In this document: positions 1 through 5,433 of the stretch, one piece after another
Numbering within the stretch: position 1 is the first letter of the stretch
How the letters are laid out: each line of letters starts with the position of its first letter
Program-made: the position numbers and the translations under genes
Source of the DNA: RUG721 sp040307385
GTDB taxonomy: Bacteria; Actinomycetota; Coriobacteriia; Coriobacteriales; Atopobiaceae
Assembly (NCBI GenBank): GCA_040307385.1
Contig: JAWRJQ010000091.1
Location: forward strand, 1-5,626
DNA: 5,626 bases
Reading direction: 5' to 3'
The notes under the pieces: generated by a model
Database searches by the model: none
What the model was told of the DNA's origin: nothing
What the model saw: only the letters and a program-made list of their open reading frames with translations

Positions 1-1
1 C

Positions 2-766
2 GACGGCATCATCGCCCCCGGCTACACCGAGGAGGCCCTCGCCATCCTCGCCACCAAGCGCAACGGCGCCTACAACGTCATCCAGATCGACCCGGACTAC
101 GTCTGCGCGCCCACCGAGACCAAGGACGTCTTCGGCATCACGTTCGAGCAGGGGCACAACTTCTTCAAGATCGACCGCGAGCTGCTCTCCGACGTGGTGA
201 CCCAGAACAAGGACATCCCCGAGGAGGCCCTCGTCGACATGATGATCAGCCTCATCACCCTCAAGTACACGCAGTCCAACAGCGTGGCCTACGTCAAGAA
301 CGGGCAGGCTATCGGCATCGGCGCCGGCCAGCAGAGCCGTGTGCACTGCACGCGCCTTGCCGGCAACAAGGCGGATACGTGGTACCTGCGCCAGCACCCG
401 AAGGTGCTCGGCCTCACGTTCGCCGAGGGCATCAAGCGCGCCAACCGCGATAACGCCATCGACGTCTATATCGGCGACGAGCACGACGACGTGCTGCGCG
501 AGGGCGAATGGCAGAAGTGGTTCGCCGAGAAGCCCGAGGTTCTCACCGACGACGAGAAGGCCGCCTGGATTGCCACGCAGACCGGCGTGACCGTGGGTTC
601 CGACGCGTTCTTCCCGTTCGGCGACAACGTGGAGCGCGCCCGCAAATCCGGCGTGTGCTACATCGCCGAACCCGGCGGATCCATCCGCGACGACAACGTG
701 ATCGAGACCGCCGACAGGTACGGCATCGTGATGTGCTTCACGCACATGCGGCTCTTCCATCACTGA
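2..766 (+). CDS. purH: AICAR formyltransferase (PurH C-terminal type), 5' partial
   Basis: Transfers a formyl group from 10-formyl-tetrahydrofolate to AICAR, the penultimate step of IMP synthesis, in the cytosol. The frame is open from base 2 and the start lies outside the window; 254 residues are visible. Recognisable transformylase blocks are KYTQSNSVAYVKNG followed by IGIGAGQQSRVH (about residues 91-118), GSDAFFPFGDNVERA (about 202-216) and EPGGSIRDD (about 225-233), ending in FTHMRLFHH, close to the usual PurH C-terminus. Between SRV and SDAFFPF there are about 85 residues, whereas the bifunctional E. coli type has only about 20 (from memory). This extra segment is what I expect of the stand-alone transformylases of about 390 aa that lack the IMP cyclohydrolase domain. 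Whether that domain is present upstream cannot be seen. No clear terminator follows the stop. Confidence 0.93.
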   Translation, partial: DGIIAPGYTEEALAILATKRNGAYNVIQIDPDYVCAPTETKDVFGITFEQGHNFFKIDRELLSDVVTQNKDIPEEALVDMMISLITLKYTQSNSVAYVKNGQAIGIGAGQQSRVHCTRLAGNKADTWYLRQHPKVLGLTFAEGIKRANRDNAIDVYIGDEHDDVLREGEWQKWFAEKPEVLTDDEKAAWIATQTGVTVGSDAFFPFGDNVERARKSGVCYIAEPGGSIRDDNVIETADRYGIVMCFTHMRLFHH

Positions 767-833
767 TGCGGCGCGATTCCTCGGAGCCTGCGCAACGCAT
801 GTCCGTTCGGCGAGCCTCGGGGTGCACGCATCC

Positions 834-862
834 TCAAGAACATCACATCGTTACCGTATACT
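834..862 (+). promoter_or_regulatory. Candidate promoter of the zinc-ribbon/Nudix operon
   Basis: TATACT at 857-862 matches the -10 consensus in 5 of 6 positions. With 17-nt spacing the -35 would be TCAAGA at 834-839, only 3 of 6. It lies 38 nt before the start codon at 901, so the leader would be about 30 nt and carry the AGGAGA ribosome binding site. The rest of the 767-900 gap holds nothing clear: some short repeats of CCTCGG but no T-tailed hairpin that would end the purH transcript. Confidence 0.5.
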
Positions 863-900
863 TCCGTTGTGTCTGAACGCGTCCTACCACAGGAGATAGT

Positions 901-1578
901 ATGTTCTGCAACCAGTGCGGTACCCAGGTGCCCGAGACCGCTTCATTTTGCTCGAACTGCGGCGCAGCGCTTTCCCCTATAGCGCCCTACCGCTCTGCAG
1001 CCCCCATCCCCGGGCCCGGTCAGGTGCTCCCGCAGCAGGCTGCCCCCTCACCCGCCCCCGCGCAGGCATCGAGGAGCTTCAAGATGCCCACGTTGAGCGA
1101 GCTGTTCGTGGGATACAACAAGGCGGGCGTGCAGTACGCGGAGTCTACCGGCATCGCCATGAGGTGGTACAAGGTTCTCACGCTCGTCCTGCTCTATCTG
1201 GCTGCGCTCGCGAACGCATACAATGCATTCCAGCTGCTGACCGGCAATGCCTACGAAGGGATGGCGTCCTATTTCTACCAGGCATATCCCGCCATGCATA
1301 TCGTCGACATCCTCATCGGCCTCATCAGCCTCGCATTCGTCTGGCTCAACCTCTACGCCAGGATGCGCCTCGCGCAGTTCGGCAGGGAAGCGCCTCGCCT
1401 CTACCTGATTCTCCTCATTGCCAACGCCGTCATCAGAACGATCTCCGCTCTGGTCACGTTCGCGATCACCGGCTACATCGACAACGCCACCTTTGTCGGC
1501 AGCATCGCCGGCGGCATCGTGGGATACGCCCTCAATCGAATCTACTTCAGCAAGCGACAGCATCTCTTCACCGCATAG
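901..1578 (+). CDS. Zinc-ribbon domain multi-pass membrane protein, unknown function
   Basis: A 225-aa protein starting at an ATG 4 nt after a good AGGAGAT ribosome binding site. Residues 1-22 form a zinc ribbon with two Cys-X2-Cys knuckles, C3/C6 and C17/C20 (FCNQCG and FCSNCG), of the widespread zinc_ribbon_2/DzrC type. Residues 23-60 are a Pro/Ala-rich, probably disordered linker. The rest is hydrophobic, with likely membrane segments at about 90-112, 132-154, 166-190 and 198-216, so the ribbon probably sits in the cytoplasm. Such zinc-ribbon/membrane fusions are common in Gram-positive genomes and generally lack a known role; I cannot assign a substrate or partner. It is followed after 12 nt by the Nudix gene, which suggests co-transcription and perhaps translational coupling. 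The linker codons are less uniform than those of purH, but the frame is convincing. Confidence 0.88.
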   Translation: MFCNQCGTQVPETASFCSNCGAALSPIAPYRSAAPIPGPGQVLPQQAAPSPAPAQASRSFKMPTLSELFVGYNKAGVQYAESTGIAMRWYKVLTLVLLYLAALANAYNAFQLLTGNAYEGMASYFYQAYPAMHIVDILIGLISLAFVWLNLYARMRLAQFGREAPRLYLILLIANAVIRTISALVTFAITGYIDNATFVGSIAGGIVGYALNRIYFSKRQHLFTA

Positions 1579-1590
1579 CGCAGGCGCCGC

Positions 1591-2109
1591 ATGGAAGAGC
1601 TGATCGACATCTACACCCGCACCCGCGAGCTCACGGGCACGACCATCCCCCGCGCGGGCGCGTTTCTCACCGAAGGGCAGTTCATGCTCTATGTGCTCGC
1701 CCTCATCGAGGCCCCGGACGGACGGATCCTCATCACGCAGCGCTCGCAGGACAAGCACTGGGGCGCGGGCTGGTGGGAGGTCGGCGGCGGCGGCGTGCGG
1801 GCGGGCGAGACCTCGCTCCAGGCCATCCGGCGCGAGATCGCAGAGGAGACGGGCCTCGATGTGAGCGGTCTCGATCTCTCCCCCGCCTACAGCTACGTGA
1901 ACGTGGATCGCGCGCGGGGCGACAATTACATCGTCGATATCTACCATATCCACCTGAGCTTCACGCTTGAGGATGTGCGCCTGCCCGAAGGGGAGGTCGT
2001 GGATGCGCGCCTGGCAACCTGGGACGAGATCGGCCAGCTCAACGATCAGGGCATCTTCTTGCACTACGCGCGCATCAAGCAGACGCTCGAGGCGGAGGGC
2101 CTGCTGTAG
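1591..2109 (+). CDS. Nudix hydrolase
   Basis: A 172-aa Nudix-superfamily enzyme, which hydrolyses a nucleoside diphosphate linked to some other group using Mg2+. The Nudix box G-x5-E-x7-R-E-U-x-E-E-x-G-U is complete at residues 67-89: G67, E73, R81-E82, E85-E86, G88-L89 (REIAEETGL), with the metal-binding glutamates intact. The N-terminus, IDIYTRTRELTG followed by a strand and QRSQDKHWGAGWWEV, resembles the Nudix subgroup that begins with a YDxNRxxTG-like segment, found in isopentenyl-isomerase-like Nudix proteins of unknown substrate. The substrate cannot be told from sequence. The ATG at 1591 has only a weak AGG-containing site upstream and follows the previous stop by 12 nt, so translation may depend on the upstream gene. 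It converges on the rsmJ-like gene with 34 nt between stops, and no clear terminator is visible there. Confidence 0.92.
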   Translation: MEELIDIYTRTRELTGTTIPRAGAFLTEGQFMLYVLALIEAPDGRILITQRSQDKHWGAGWWEVGGGGVRAGETSLQAIRREIAEETGLDVSGLDLSPAYSYVNVDRARGDNYIVDIYHIHLSFTLEDVRLPEGEVVDARLATWDEIGQLNDQGIFLHYARIKQTLEAEGLL

Positions 2110-2143
2110 GAGAACCGTCGCACAGGATGCCTTCCCCAACACC

Positions 2144-2806
2144 TCACGGCACGATGATATCGTAGCGTACGACCTTGCCCGCAAGGCTGCTCGCGGGTTT
2201 GGCGCCGGCAAGCGCGGGCCCCTTGAGCGGCCGCTTCACCACCACCTTGCGCGGACGGACGGCGCATGCGGCGGCGATGAGCGCCGCCTCGTCATCGCAG
2301 GGCTTCTCGAGCATCTGGAGGATCTGCAGCTTCTTCTTGGTTGCCGCGCCTGTGCGCTTGGCGGGAAACATCGGGTCGAGAACCACCACGTCGGGCACGA
2401 AGTCCAAGGTCGGCAGCACCTCCACGGCATCGCCCTCGACGAGCGTCATGCGCGCGATGACGGGTGCAAGCTGCGGGTGCTCTTTCGCGCGTTCGAGCGC
2501 ATCGGCGAGCAGCGCCGCGATGACGGGATCGCGTTCGATGAGGGTGACCGTGCAACCCGCAGCGGCGAGCAGAACCGCGTCCTCCCCCAGCCCCGCCGTG
2601 GCATCCACTGCGGCAGGGTGCTCCACCCCGCGCACGCGCGCCGCCCGCACGAGCAGCTCATGCGCCAGGCGATCGGCCCTCATGCGCGGCAGCAGGCGCG
2701 TGAAGTCGCCCCGCAGCTCCATCTCGCCGCAGACGAGCGCACGGCCCCGCTCGTCGCGAACCAGCTCCAGGCCCTCCGGCAGCGCTCTGTTCGATCTCTC
2801 GTCCAT
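2144..2806 (-). CDS. rsmJ: RsmJ-like 16S rRNA (guanine-N2) methyltransferase
   Basis: A 220-aa class I SAM-dependent methyltransferase whose blocks match RsmJ (YhiQ, PF04445), which in E. coli makes m2G1516 in 16S rRNA. Visible motifs: VDATAGLGEDA (67-77, SAM-binding motif I), VTLIERDP (87-94, acidic residue for ribose binding), VVVLDPMFPAKR (130-141, with the DPMFP catalytic loop) and VVVKRP (178-183), ending in a strand RYDIIVP. E. coli RsmJ is about 250 aa, so this is a shorter version, mainly at the N-terminus. I chose the ATG at 2806 rather than the in-frame ATG at 2851 because a TACAAT -10 box lies between them, at 2815-2820. No Shine-Dalgarno site precedes 2806, so the mRNA may be leaderless. 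If the 2851 start is used the protein has 15 more residues, poor in recognisable features. The target base is inferred by family. Confidence 0.85.
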   Translation of the reverse strand: MDERSNRALPEGLELVRDERGRALVCGEMELRGDFTRLLPRMRADRLAHELLVRAARVRGVEHPAAVDATAGLGEDAVLLAAAGCTVTLIERDPVIAALLADALERAKEHPQLAPVIARMTLVEGDAVEVLPTLDFVPDVVVLDPMFPAKRTGAATKKKLQILQMLEKPCDDEAALIAAACAVRPRKVVVKRPLKGPALAGAKPASSLAGKVVRYDIIVP

Positions 2807-2814
2807 ACCGCAAG

Positions 2815-2820
2815 ATTGTA
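2815..2820 (-). promoter_or_regulatory. Candidate -10 box of the rsmJ-like gene (leaderless)
   Basis: On the minus strand TACAAT (5 of 6 to TATAAT) ends 8 nt before the ATG at 2806. Transcription usually begins 6-8 nt after the -10, so the mRNA would start at or next to the ATG. No good -35 hexamer is seen 16-18 nt upstream. The absence of a ribosome binding site fits leaderless translation, which is common in actinobacteria. Confidence 0.45.
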
Positions 2821-2921
2821 CGCCCGCGCAGGAGCGCACGCACGTCGGCATCCGCGCGGCATCGTCCGGCGTGTATGCGATGAAGCCTCATAATCGTCTG
2901 CAAGACCCAACGCATGGTGGG

Positions 2922-2927
2922 TACAAT
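2922..2927 (+). promoter_or_regulatory. Candidate -10 box upstream of the trx locus
   Basis: TACAAT, the same hexamer seen before the rsmJ-like and mgtC-like genes, lies 21 nt before the ATG at 2949. The best -35 at 17-nt spacing is TGCAAG (2899-2904), a weak match. Start of transcription would be near 2934, giving a transcript that covers the purine-rich GAGAGGAG site at 2936-2943, the inverted repeat at 2948-2980 and trxA. Confidence 0.45.
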
Positions 2928-2947
2928 CCAGCCATGAGAGGAGATGC

Positions 2948-2980
2948 GATGGGGCTCTCCGAGGGTTCACGAGCCCCATC
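2948..2980 (+). repeat. Perfect 10-bp inverted repeat in the trx leader
   Basis: GATGGGGCTC at 2948-2957 is exactly complementary to GAGCCCCATC at 2971-2980, with a 13-nt loop. It lies just after the GAGAGGAG ribosome binding site at 2936-2943 and contains the ATG at 2949, so as RNA it would hold that start codon in a stem. No U-run follows on either strand, so it is not a typical terminator. It could be an RNA control element for the short broken ORF or for trxA downstream, or a protein-binding site. Confidence 0.55.
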
Positions 2981-3084
2981 ATCAACGAGAAGGCGGCGGT
3001 CCGCGTGCGCTTCAAGACACCGCCAAGGCCGCCCGCCCCATCGGCGGCATCGCCTCATGGAGCGGACCGATCGTCCGCAACTAA
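2949..3084 (+). pseudogene. Possible short gene broken by frameshifts, upstream of trx
   Basis: A strong ribosome binding site (AGGAG, 2939-2943) sits 5 nt before ATG 2949, reading MGLSEG. From 2963 the neighbouring frame gives GFTSPIINEKAAVRVRFKT, with almost every third base G or C, as in the real genes around. From about 3016 the third frame gives DTAKAARPIGGIASWSGPIVRN and a TAA at 3082-3084, again with high GC3, 20 nt before trx. Joined, these make a plausible product of about 45 residues, but it needs two -1 shifts (near 2963 and 3013). It is either a decayed remnant or a gene hit by sequencing errors. I do not recognise the family; SPIINEKAAVRV faintly recalls the start of DUF4395 membrane proteins, which sit beside thioredoxins, but this is weak. 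In one frame alone, 2944-3084 is open for 46 codons, with an unnatural first half. Confidence 0.35.
3062..3078 (+). repeat. Short hairpin before the trx ribosome binding site
   Basis: GCGGAC (3062-3067) pairs with GTCCGC (3073-3078) across a 5-nt loop, 12 nt before the AGGA ribosome binding site of trx. It lies inside the last codons of the putative broken ORF. No U-tract follows. It may be incidental in such GC-rich DNA. Confidence 0.3.
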
Positions 3085-3104
3085 CGCGAAAGGAAGTGTG
3101 TCAT

Positions 3105-3416
3105 ATGCCGGTTATCACCATCACGAACGAAAACTTCGAGTCTGAGGTTCTCAAGTCCGACAAGCCCGTCCTGCTGGACTTCTGGGCAACCTGGTGCGGG
3201 CCCTGCCGCGCCTTCGGCCCCGTCGTCGACGCCTACGCCGAGCAGCATCCCGAGGTCAAGGTCGGCAAGATCAACGTCGATGAGCAGGCCGAGCTCGCGC
3301 GGACCTACAAGGTCATGAGCATTCCCACGGCGATGGTCGTCAAGGATGGGCAGGTGGCGAACCGCGTGAGCGGTGCCATGGACGCCTCCCAGCTCGAGGA
3401 GTTCATGAACGTCTGA
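3105..3416 (+). CDS. trxA: Thioredoxin
   Basis: A 103-aa thioredoxin, the usual length, which reduces disulfides in cytosolic proteins such as ribonucleotide reductase and peroxiredoxins, and is itself reduced by thioredoxin reductase. The active site WCGPC is at residues 30-34, with D25 and W27 in the normal DFWATW context; the cis-proline is P74 in the SIPT loop. There is no signal peptide or membrane anchor, so it is cytosolic. The start ATG follows AAAGGAAG with 10 nt from AGGA to the ATG, and the protein aligns with classical thioredoxins from this Met. The frame stays open upstream through about 900 bases of antisense and non-coding sequence, but that extension is not real. The -10 candidate at 2922 and the hairpin at 3489 bound a likely transcript. 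It could be one of several thioredoxins in the genome, so the letter A is conventional. Confidence 0.96.
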   Translation: MPVITITNENFESEVLKSDKPVLLDFWATWCGPCRAFGPVVDAYAEQHPEVKVGKINVDEQAELARTYKVMSIPTAMVVKDGQVANRVSGAMDASQLEEFMNV

Positions 3417-3488
3417 CATCTCGCTCAGCGCCTCCGTTCGCGACGCAACGCGGAGCGGACCGGGCGCGGCGTGCACTACGGATCAAGC

Positions 3489-3522
3489 GGGCGCGGTCGA
3501 TGTGCATCAATCGGCCGCGCCC
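3489..3522 (+). terminator. Hairpin terminator between trx and the sugar kinase
   Basis: GGGCGCGGTCGAT (3489-3501) pairs with ATCGGCCGCGCCC (3510-3522), 13 bp including one G-U pair, with an 8-nt loop. It is 72 nt after the trx stop and 49 nt beyond the stop of the convergent sugar kinase, so it could end both transcripts. The T-tract is poor (ATCTCTAT on the plus strand, none on the minus), so termination would rely mainly on the very stable GC stem. Confidence 0.7.
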
Positions 3523-3571
3523 ATCTCTATGACGATGCCCGCCTCGCGCTCGATGCGCTCACAGCGCCGCA

Positions 3572-4501
3572 TCACGAGGCATCGAGCACCTCCTGAAGCT
3601 GCGCGCGGCTCACGATGCCCGTCGAGGCCCCATCGTGCTGGATGCAGATCGACGCGGCCGCATGGGCGTAGCGGCAGCACTCCCGATGGTTCCGCCCCTC
3701 CACAAGACCGCAGATGAACCCTGCGCAGAAATTATCGCCCGCACCCGTGGTGTCGAGCGGCTCCACGAGATGCGCCGGCACCGTGAAGCACTCGTCCGCG
3801 CTCTTGAAGAAGCAGCCTCGGCGGCCGATCTTGATGATCGCATGGCCCATGCCGGTTGCGAGCAGCGCGTCCGCCATGGCATCGGGCTCCGTCTCGCCGG
3901 TGAGCAGGCCCGCCTCGTGCTCGTTGGGGAAGAAGTAGTCAACGTACGGCCACACCTCGGAAAAATCGTGCAGCGATGCCCGTCCCTTGTGGTAGGTGAG
4001 GTCGGCGCACACGATCGAGCCCTGTTCGTGGGCCGCACGGGCGATGGCGACGGCGTGCTCGGGCTTATCGTAGGGCTGCGTGTACAGCGAGGCGAGCGAA
4101 ACCACGCGCGCTCCGGCGATCTTGGCCGGGTCGGGGGTGAAGTCGAGCGCGAAGCCGATCTTTTCCGCCGAGATGAACACGCGCTCCGCGTTGTCGAGCA
4201 CGATGGGGACGCTGATGTAGGTGGTGGTGCCGGGGCGCAGCTCGCAGAGGCTGCGATCCACGCCCTCCTCGTCGAGGAGCAGCGCGATGGTCTTGCCCGC
4301 GTTGTCGTCGGAGAGCGCCGAGTAGAGCTTGGCGGGCACGCCCAGCTTGGTGAGCACCACGCACTCGTTGACCGCATCGCCGCCCAGGTTGAGGCCGATA
4401 CGCTTGGCCCGGGTGTTCTCAACCGACGTATCGATGCCCGGAAGGCCGCGAATGGGAACGTCGAGCACCGAAATGCCCGTGCACACGACCAGATCCTCCA
4501 T
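3572..4501 (-). CDS. PfkB-family carbohydrate kinase, YdjH-like
   Basis: A 309-aa ribokinase-superfamily enzyme that uses ATP to phosphorylate a sugar or sugar acid. The N-terminal sugar-binding block is NLGGDAVNE (38-46); FPNEHEAGLLTG is at 191-202; the PfkB signature DTTGAGDNFCAGF is at 250-262, with the GAGD anion hole and catalytic base D256; GASTGI lies near the C-terminus. GGDAxNE in place of the common GGxxxN, SLASLY, YVDYFFPN and LLEGxNxRECxRxA-type spacing match E. coli YdjH as I recall it, a kinase reported to act on carboxylated higher sugars; the substrate here is unknown. I chose the ATG at 4501 because GGGGGGAGG lies 5 nt upstream; the GTG at 4522 would put that site inside the gene. 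It follows the mgtC-like gene by 31 nt and is probably in its operon, though the functional link is unclear. Confidence 0.92.
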   Translation of the reverse strand: MEDLVVCTGISVLDVPIRGLPGIDTSVENTRAKRIGLNLGGDAVNECVVLTKLGVPAKLYSALSDDNAGKTIALLLDEEGVDRSLCELRPGTTTYISVPIVLDNAERVFISAEKIGFALDFTPDPAKIAGARVVSLASLYTQPYDKPEHAVAIARAAHEQGSIVCADLTYHKGRASLHDFSEVWPYVDYFFPNEHEAGLLTGETEPDAMADALLATGMGHAIIKIGRRGCFFKSADECFTVPAHLVEPLDTTGAGDNFCAGFICGLVEGRNHRECCRYAHAAASICIQHDGASTGIVSRAQLQEVLDAS

Positions 4502-4505
4502 GAAC

Positions 4506-4520
4506 GCCTCCCCCCGAGGC
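4506..4520 (-). promoter_or_regulatory. Ribosome binding site of the sugar kinase inside a small hairpin
   Basis: On the minus strand GCCTC-GGGGG-GAGGC is a perfect 5-bp stem with a 5-nt G loop. The Shine-Dalgarno sequence GGGGGGAGG occupies the loop and the 3' arm, ending 5 nt before the ATG at 4501. This decides the start of the gene and could also damp its translation relative to the mgtC-like gene upstream. Confidence 0.5.
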
Positions 4521-4532
4521 ACCTATCGACGC

Positions 4533-5234
4533 CTATGCGAGCTCGAAGTAGGTGATGCCGCTGTAATGCTTGAGATTCTTGAGGAACGCCTTCTTCTCAG
4601 GGTAGCTGCCGAGCTCCACGCTGACCGTCGAGATGGGCCCCTCCCCCGCGATGGGGTTCTCCTGCGTGATGAAGTCGAAGTACTTCACGTCATGCTCCTC
4701 GAGGATGCGCGTGAAGTCGTGCACCGACTCGATGTCGGCGAACTCGATGTAGAGATCGAATGCGCGCGCGTGCTTGCGGAGCCTGCGATCGAGCGTGGTG
4801 AGGTTGTGCAGGATGAGAAAGGCGGCGAGCATGGCCACGATCGTGCCCTCGATGAATCCCGCACCCGCCGCGAGGCCGATGCACGCGCAGGTCCAGAGTC
4901 CTGCAGCCGTGGTGAGTCCGTGCACTTTGTTGCGATCGCCCACGATGATGGTGCCTGCGCCGAGGAAGCCGATGCCGCTGATGACGGCGGCGCCGAGACG
5001 GAACACGTCGCCTGCCATCTCGGGAAAGCGCACTCTGATGTACTGGCTGATGATCATCGTCAACGCCGACCCCATGCACACCATGGCGTGGGTGCGCACG
5101 CCGGCGCCCTTGTTCTTGTCGCGGCGATCGACGCCCAGGATGACGCCCACGAGGACCGACAGGAGGACCCTCACGAGGATCGAGCCGAACGACAGGTCGG
5201 ACACCCAATATGTGAACTGCTCCCACAGCTGCAT
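4533..5234 (-). CDS. MgtC/SapB family membrane protein
   Basis: A 233-aa protein of the MgtC/SapB family, inner-membrane proteins tied to growth at low Mg2+; in Salmonella MgtC inhibits the F1Fo ATP synthase and affects phosphate uptake. Family motifs: RVLLSVLVGVILGVDR (22-37), GVRTHAMVCMGSAL (45-58), SGIGFLGAGTIIV (86-98) and VHGLTTAAGLW (104-114). About four or five membrane segments cover residues 18-145. Residues 158-233 form a soluble C-terminal domain, probably ACT-like as in MgtC. The ATG at 5234 follows GAGG with 7-nt spacing; the ATG at 5249 (five residues longer) has a more distant AGGGGG and is possible. Most family members are not virulence factors, and I would not infer that here. 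It leads a probable operon with the sugar kinase and is divergent from a Na/Pi-cotransporter-like gene. Confidence 0.93.
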   Translation of the reverse strand: MQLWEQFTYWVSDLSFGSILVRVLLSVLVGVILGVDRRDKNKGAGVRTHAMVCMGSALTMIISQYIRVRFPEMAGDVFRLGAAVISGIGFLGAGTIIVGDRNKVHGLTTAAGLWTCACIGLAAGAGFIEGTIVAMLAAFLILHNLTTLDRRLRKHARAFDLYIEFADIESVHDFTRILEEHDVKYFDFITQENPIAGEGPISTVSVELGSYPEKKAFLKNLKHYSGITYFELA

Positions 5235-5265
5235 GGCACTACCTCGCATCGCTTGCCGCCCCCCT

Positions 5266-5282
5266 GACAGCTGTCTATTGTA
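5266..5282 (-). promoter_or_regulatory. Candidate mgtC promoter -10 with palindromic operator
   Basis: On the minus strand TACAAT (5277-5282) is a 5-of-6 -10 box, 42 nt before the ATG at 5234. Right after it lies the perfect 10-bp palindrome GACAGCTGTC (5266-5275), where transcription should begin (about 5270). A repressor binding there would block initiation. No good -35 is visible at 16-18 nt, which suggests an activator-dependent promoter or a wrong call. The leader of about 36 nt is too short for an Mg2+ riboswitch such as the M-box. Confidence 0.45.
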
Positions 5283-5283
5283 T

Positions 5284-5343
5284 GGGACAACGACGCCTCG
5301 GGCGGCCAGAAGGCACAGACGGGAACAACGGACAGGACAAACG
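5284..5343. repeat. Three similar short direct repeats in the divergent intergenic region
   Basis: GGGACAACG (5284-5292), GGGAACAACG (5321-5330) and GGACAAACG (5335-5343) are near-copies in one orientation, with starts 37 and 14 nt apart. They sit upstream of the mgtC -10 box. They could be binding sites of one regulator, but the spacing is irregular and the units are short, so chance is possible. Confidence 0.3.
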
Positions 5344-5382
5344 CATATCCAACGCGGATGACCGATTACGGCATAACTGCAT

Positions 5383-5433
5383 CCTATCGTGACATCGGCC
5401 TACGTGCGTTTAAAATATGTGGCGTAGGATAGG
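5383..5433 (+). promoter_or_regulatory. Promoter of the Na/Pi transporter gene with nested inverted repeats
   Basis: GTGACA (5389-5394) and TAAAAT (5411-5416), each 5 of 6 to the consensus and 16 nt apart, form the best sigma-70 promoter in the window; transcription would begin near 5423. Two inverted repeats frame it: CCTACG (5399-5404) with CGTAGG (5423-5428) around the -10, and CCTATC (5383-5388) with GATAGG (5428-5433) around the whole promoter. This arrangement suits an operator. The ribosome binding site AGGAGAGG follows at 5454-5461. Confidence 0.6.

Noticed and set aside
2110..2143. Possible terminator between the convergent Nudix and rsmJ-like genes
   Set aside because: Only a 4-bp CCGT/ACGG pairing is visible and no T-run, which is too weak to report.
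1048..2211. 387-codon open frame on the minus strand
   Set aside because: It lies antisense to the zinc-ribbon and Nudix genes, both of which have clear motifs. Its composition is typical of an antisense shadow in GC-rich DNA.
2961..2976. GGGTTCACGAGCCC as a possible tRNA T-arm
   Set aside because: The loop lacks the proper GGTTCRA pattern and there is no D-arm, anticodon arm or acceptor stem around it.
2175..3104. Long upstream extension in frame with thioredoxin
   Set aside because: It is antisense to the rsmJ-like gene and rich in Ser/Arg/Ala with no motif. Thioredoxin homology begins at 3105, where there is a ribosome binding site.
3635..4555. 306-codon plus-strand open frame
   Set aside because: It is antisense to the sugar kinase, whose PfkB motifs are unambiguous.
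4329..5267. 312-codon plus-strand open frame
   Set aside because: It is antisense to the mgtC-like gene and the start of the kinase, with an Asp/Glu/His-rich shadow composition.
5235..5276. Mg2+ riboswitch in the mgtC leader
   Set aside because: The predicted leader is about 36 nt, too short for an M-box, and none of its conserved helices are visible.
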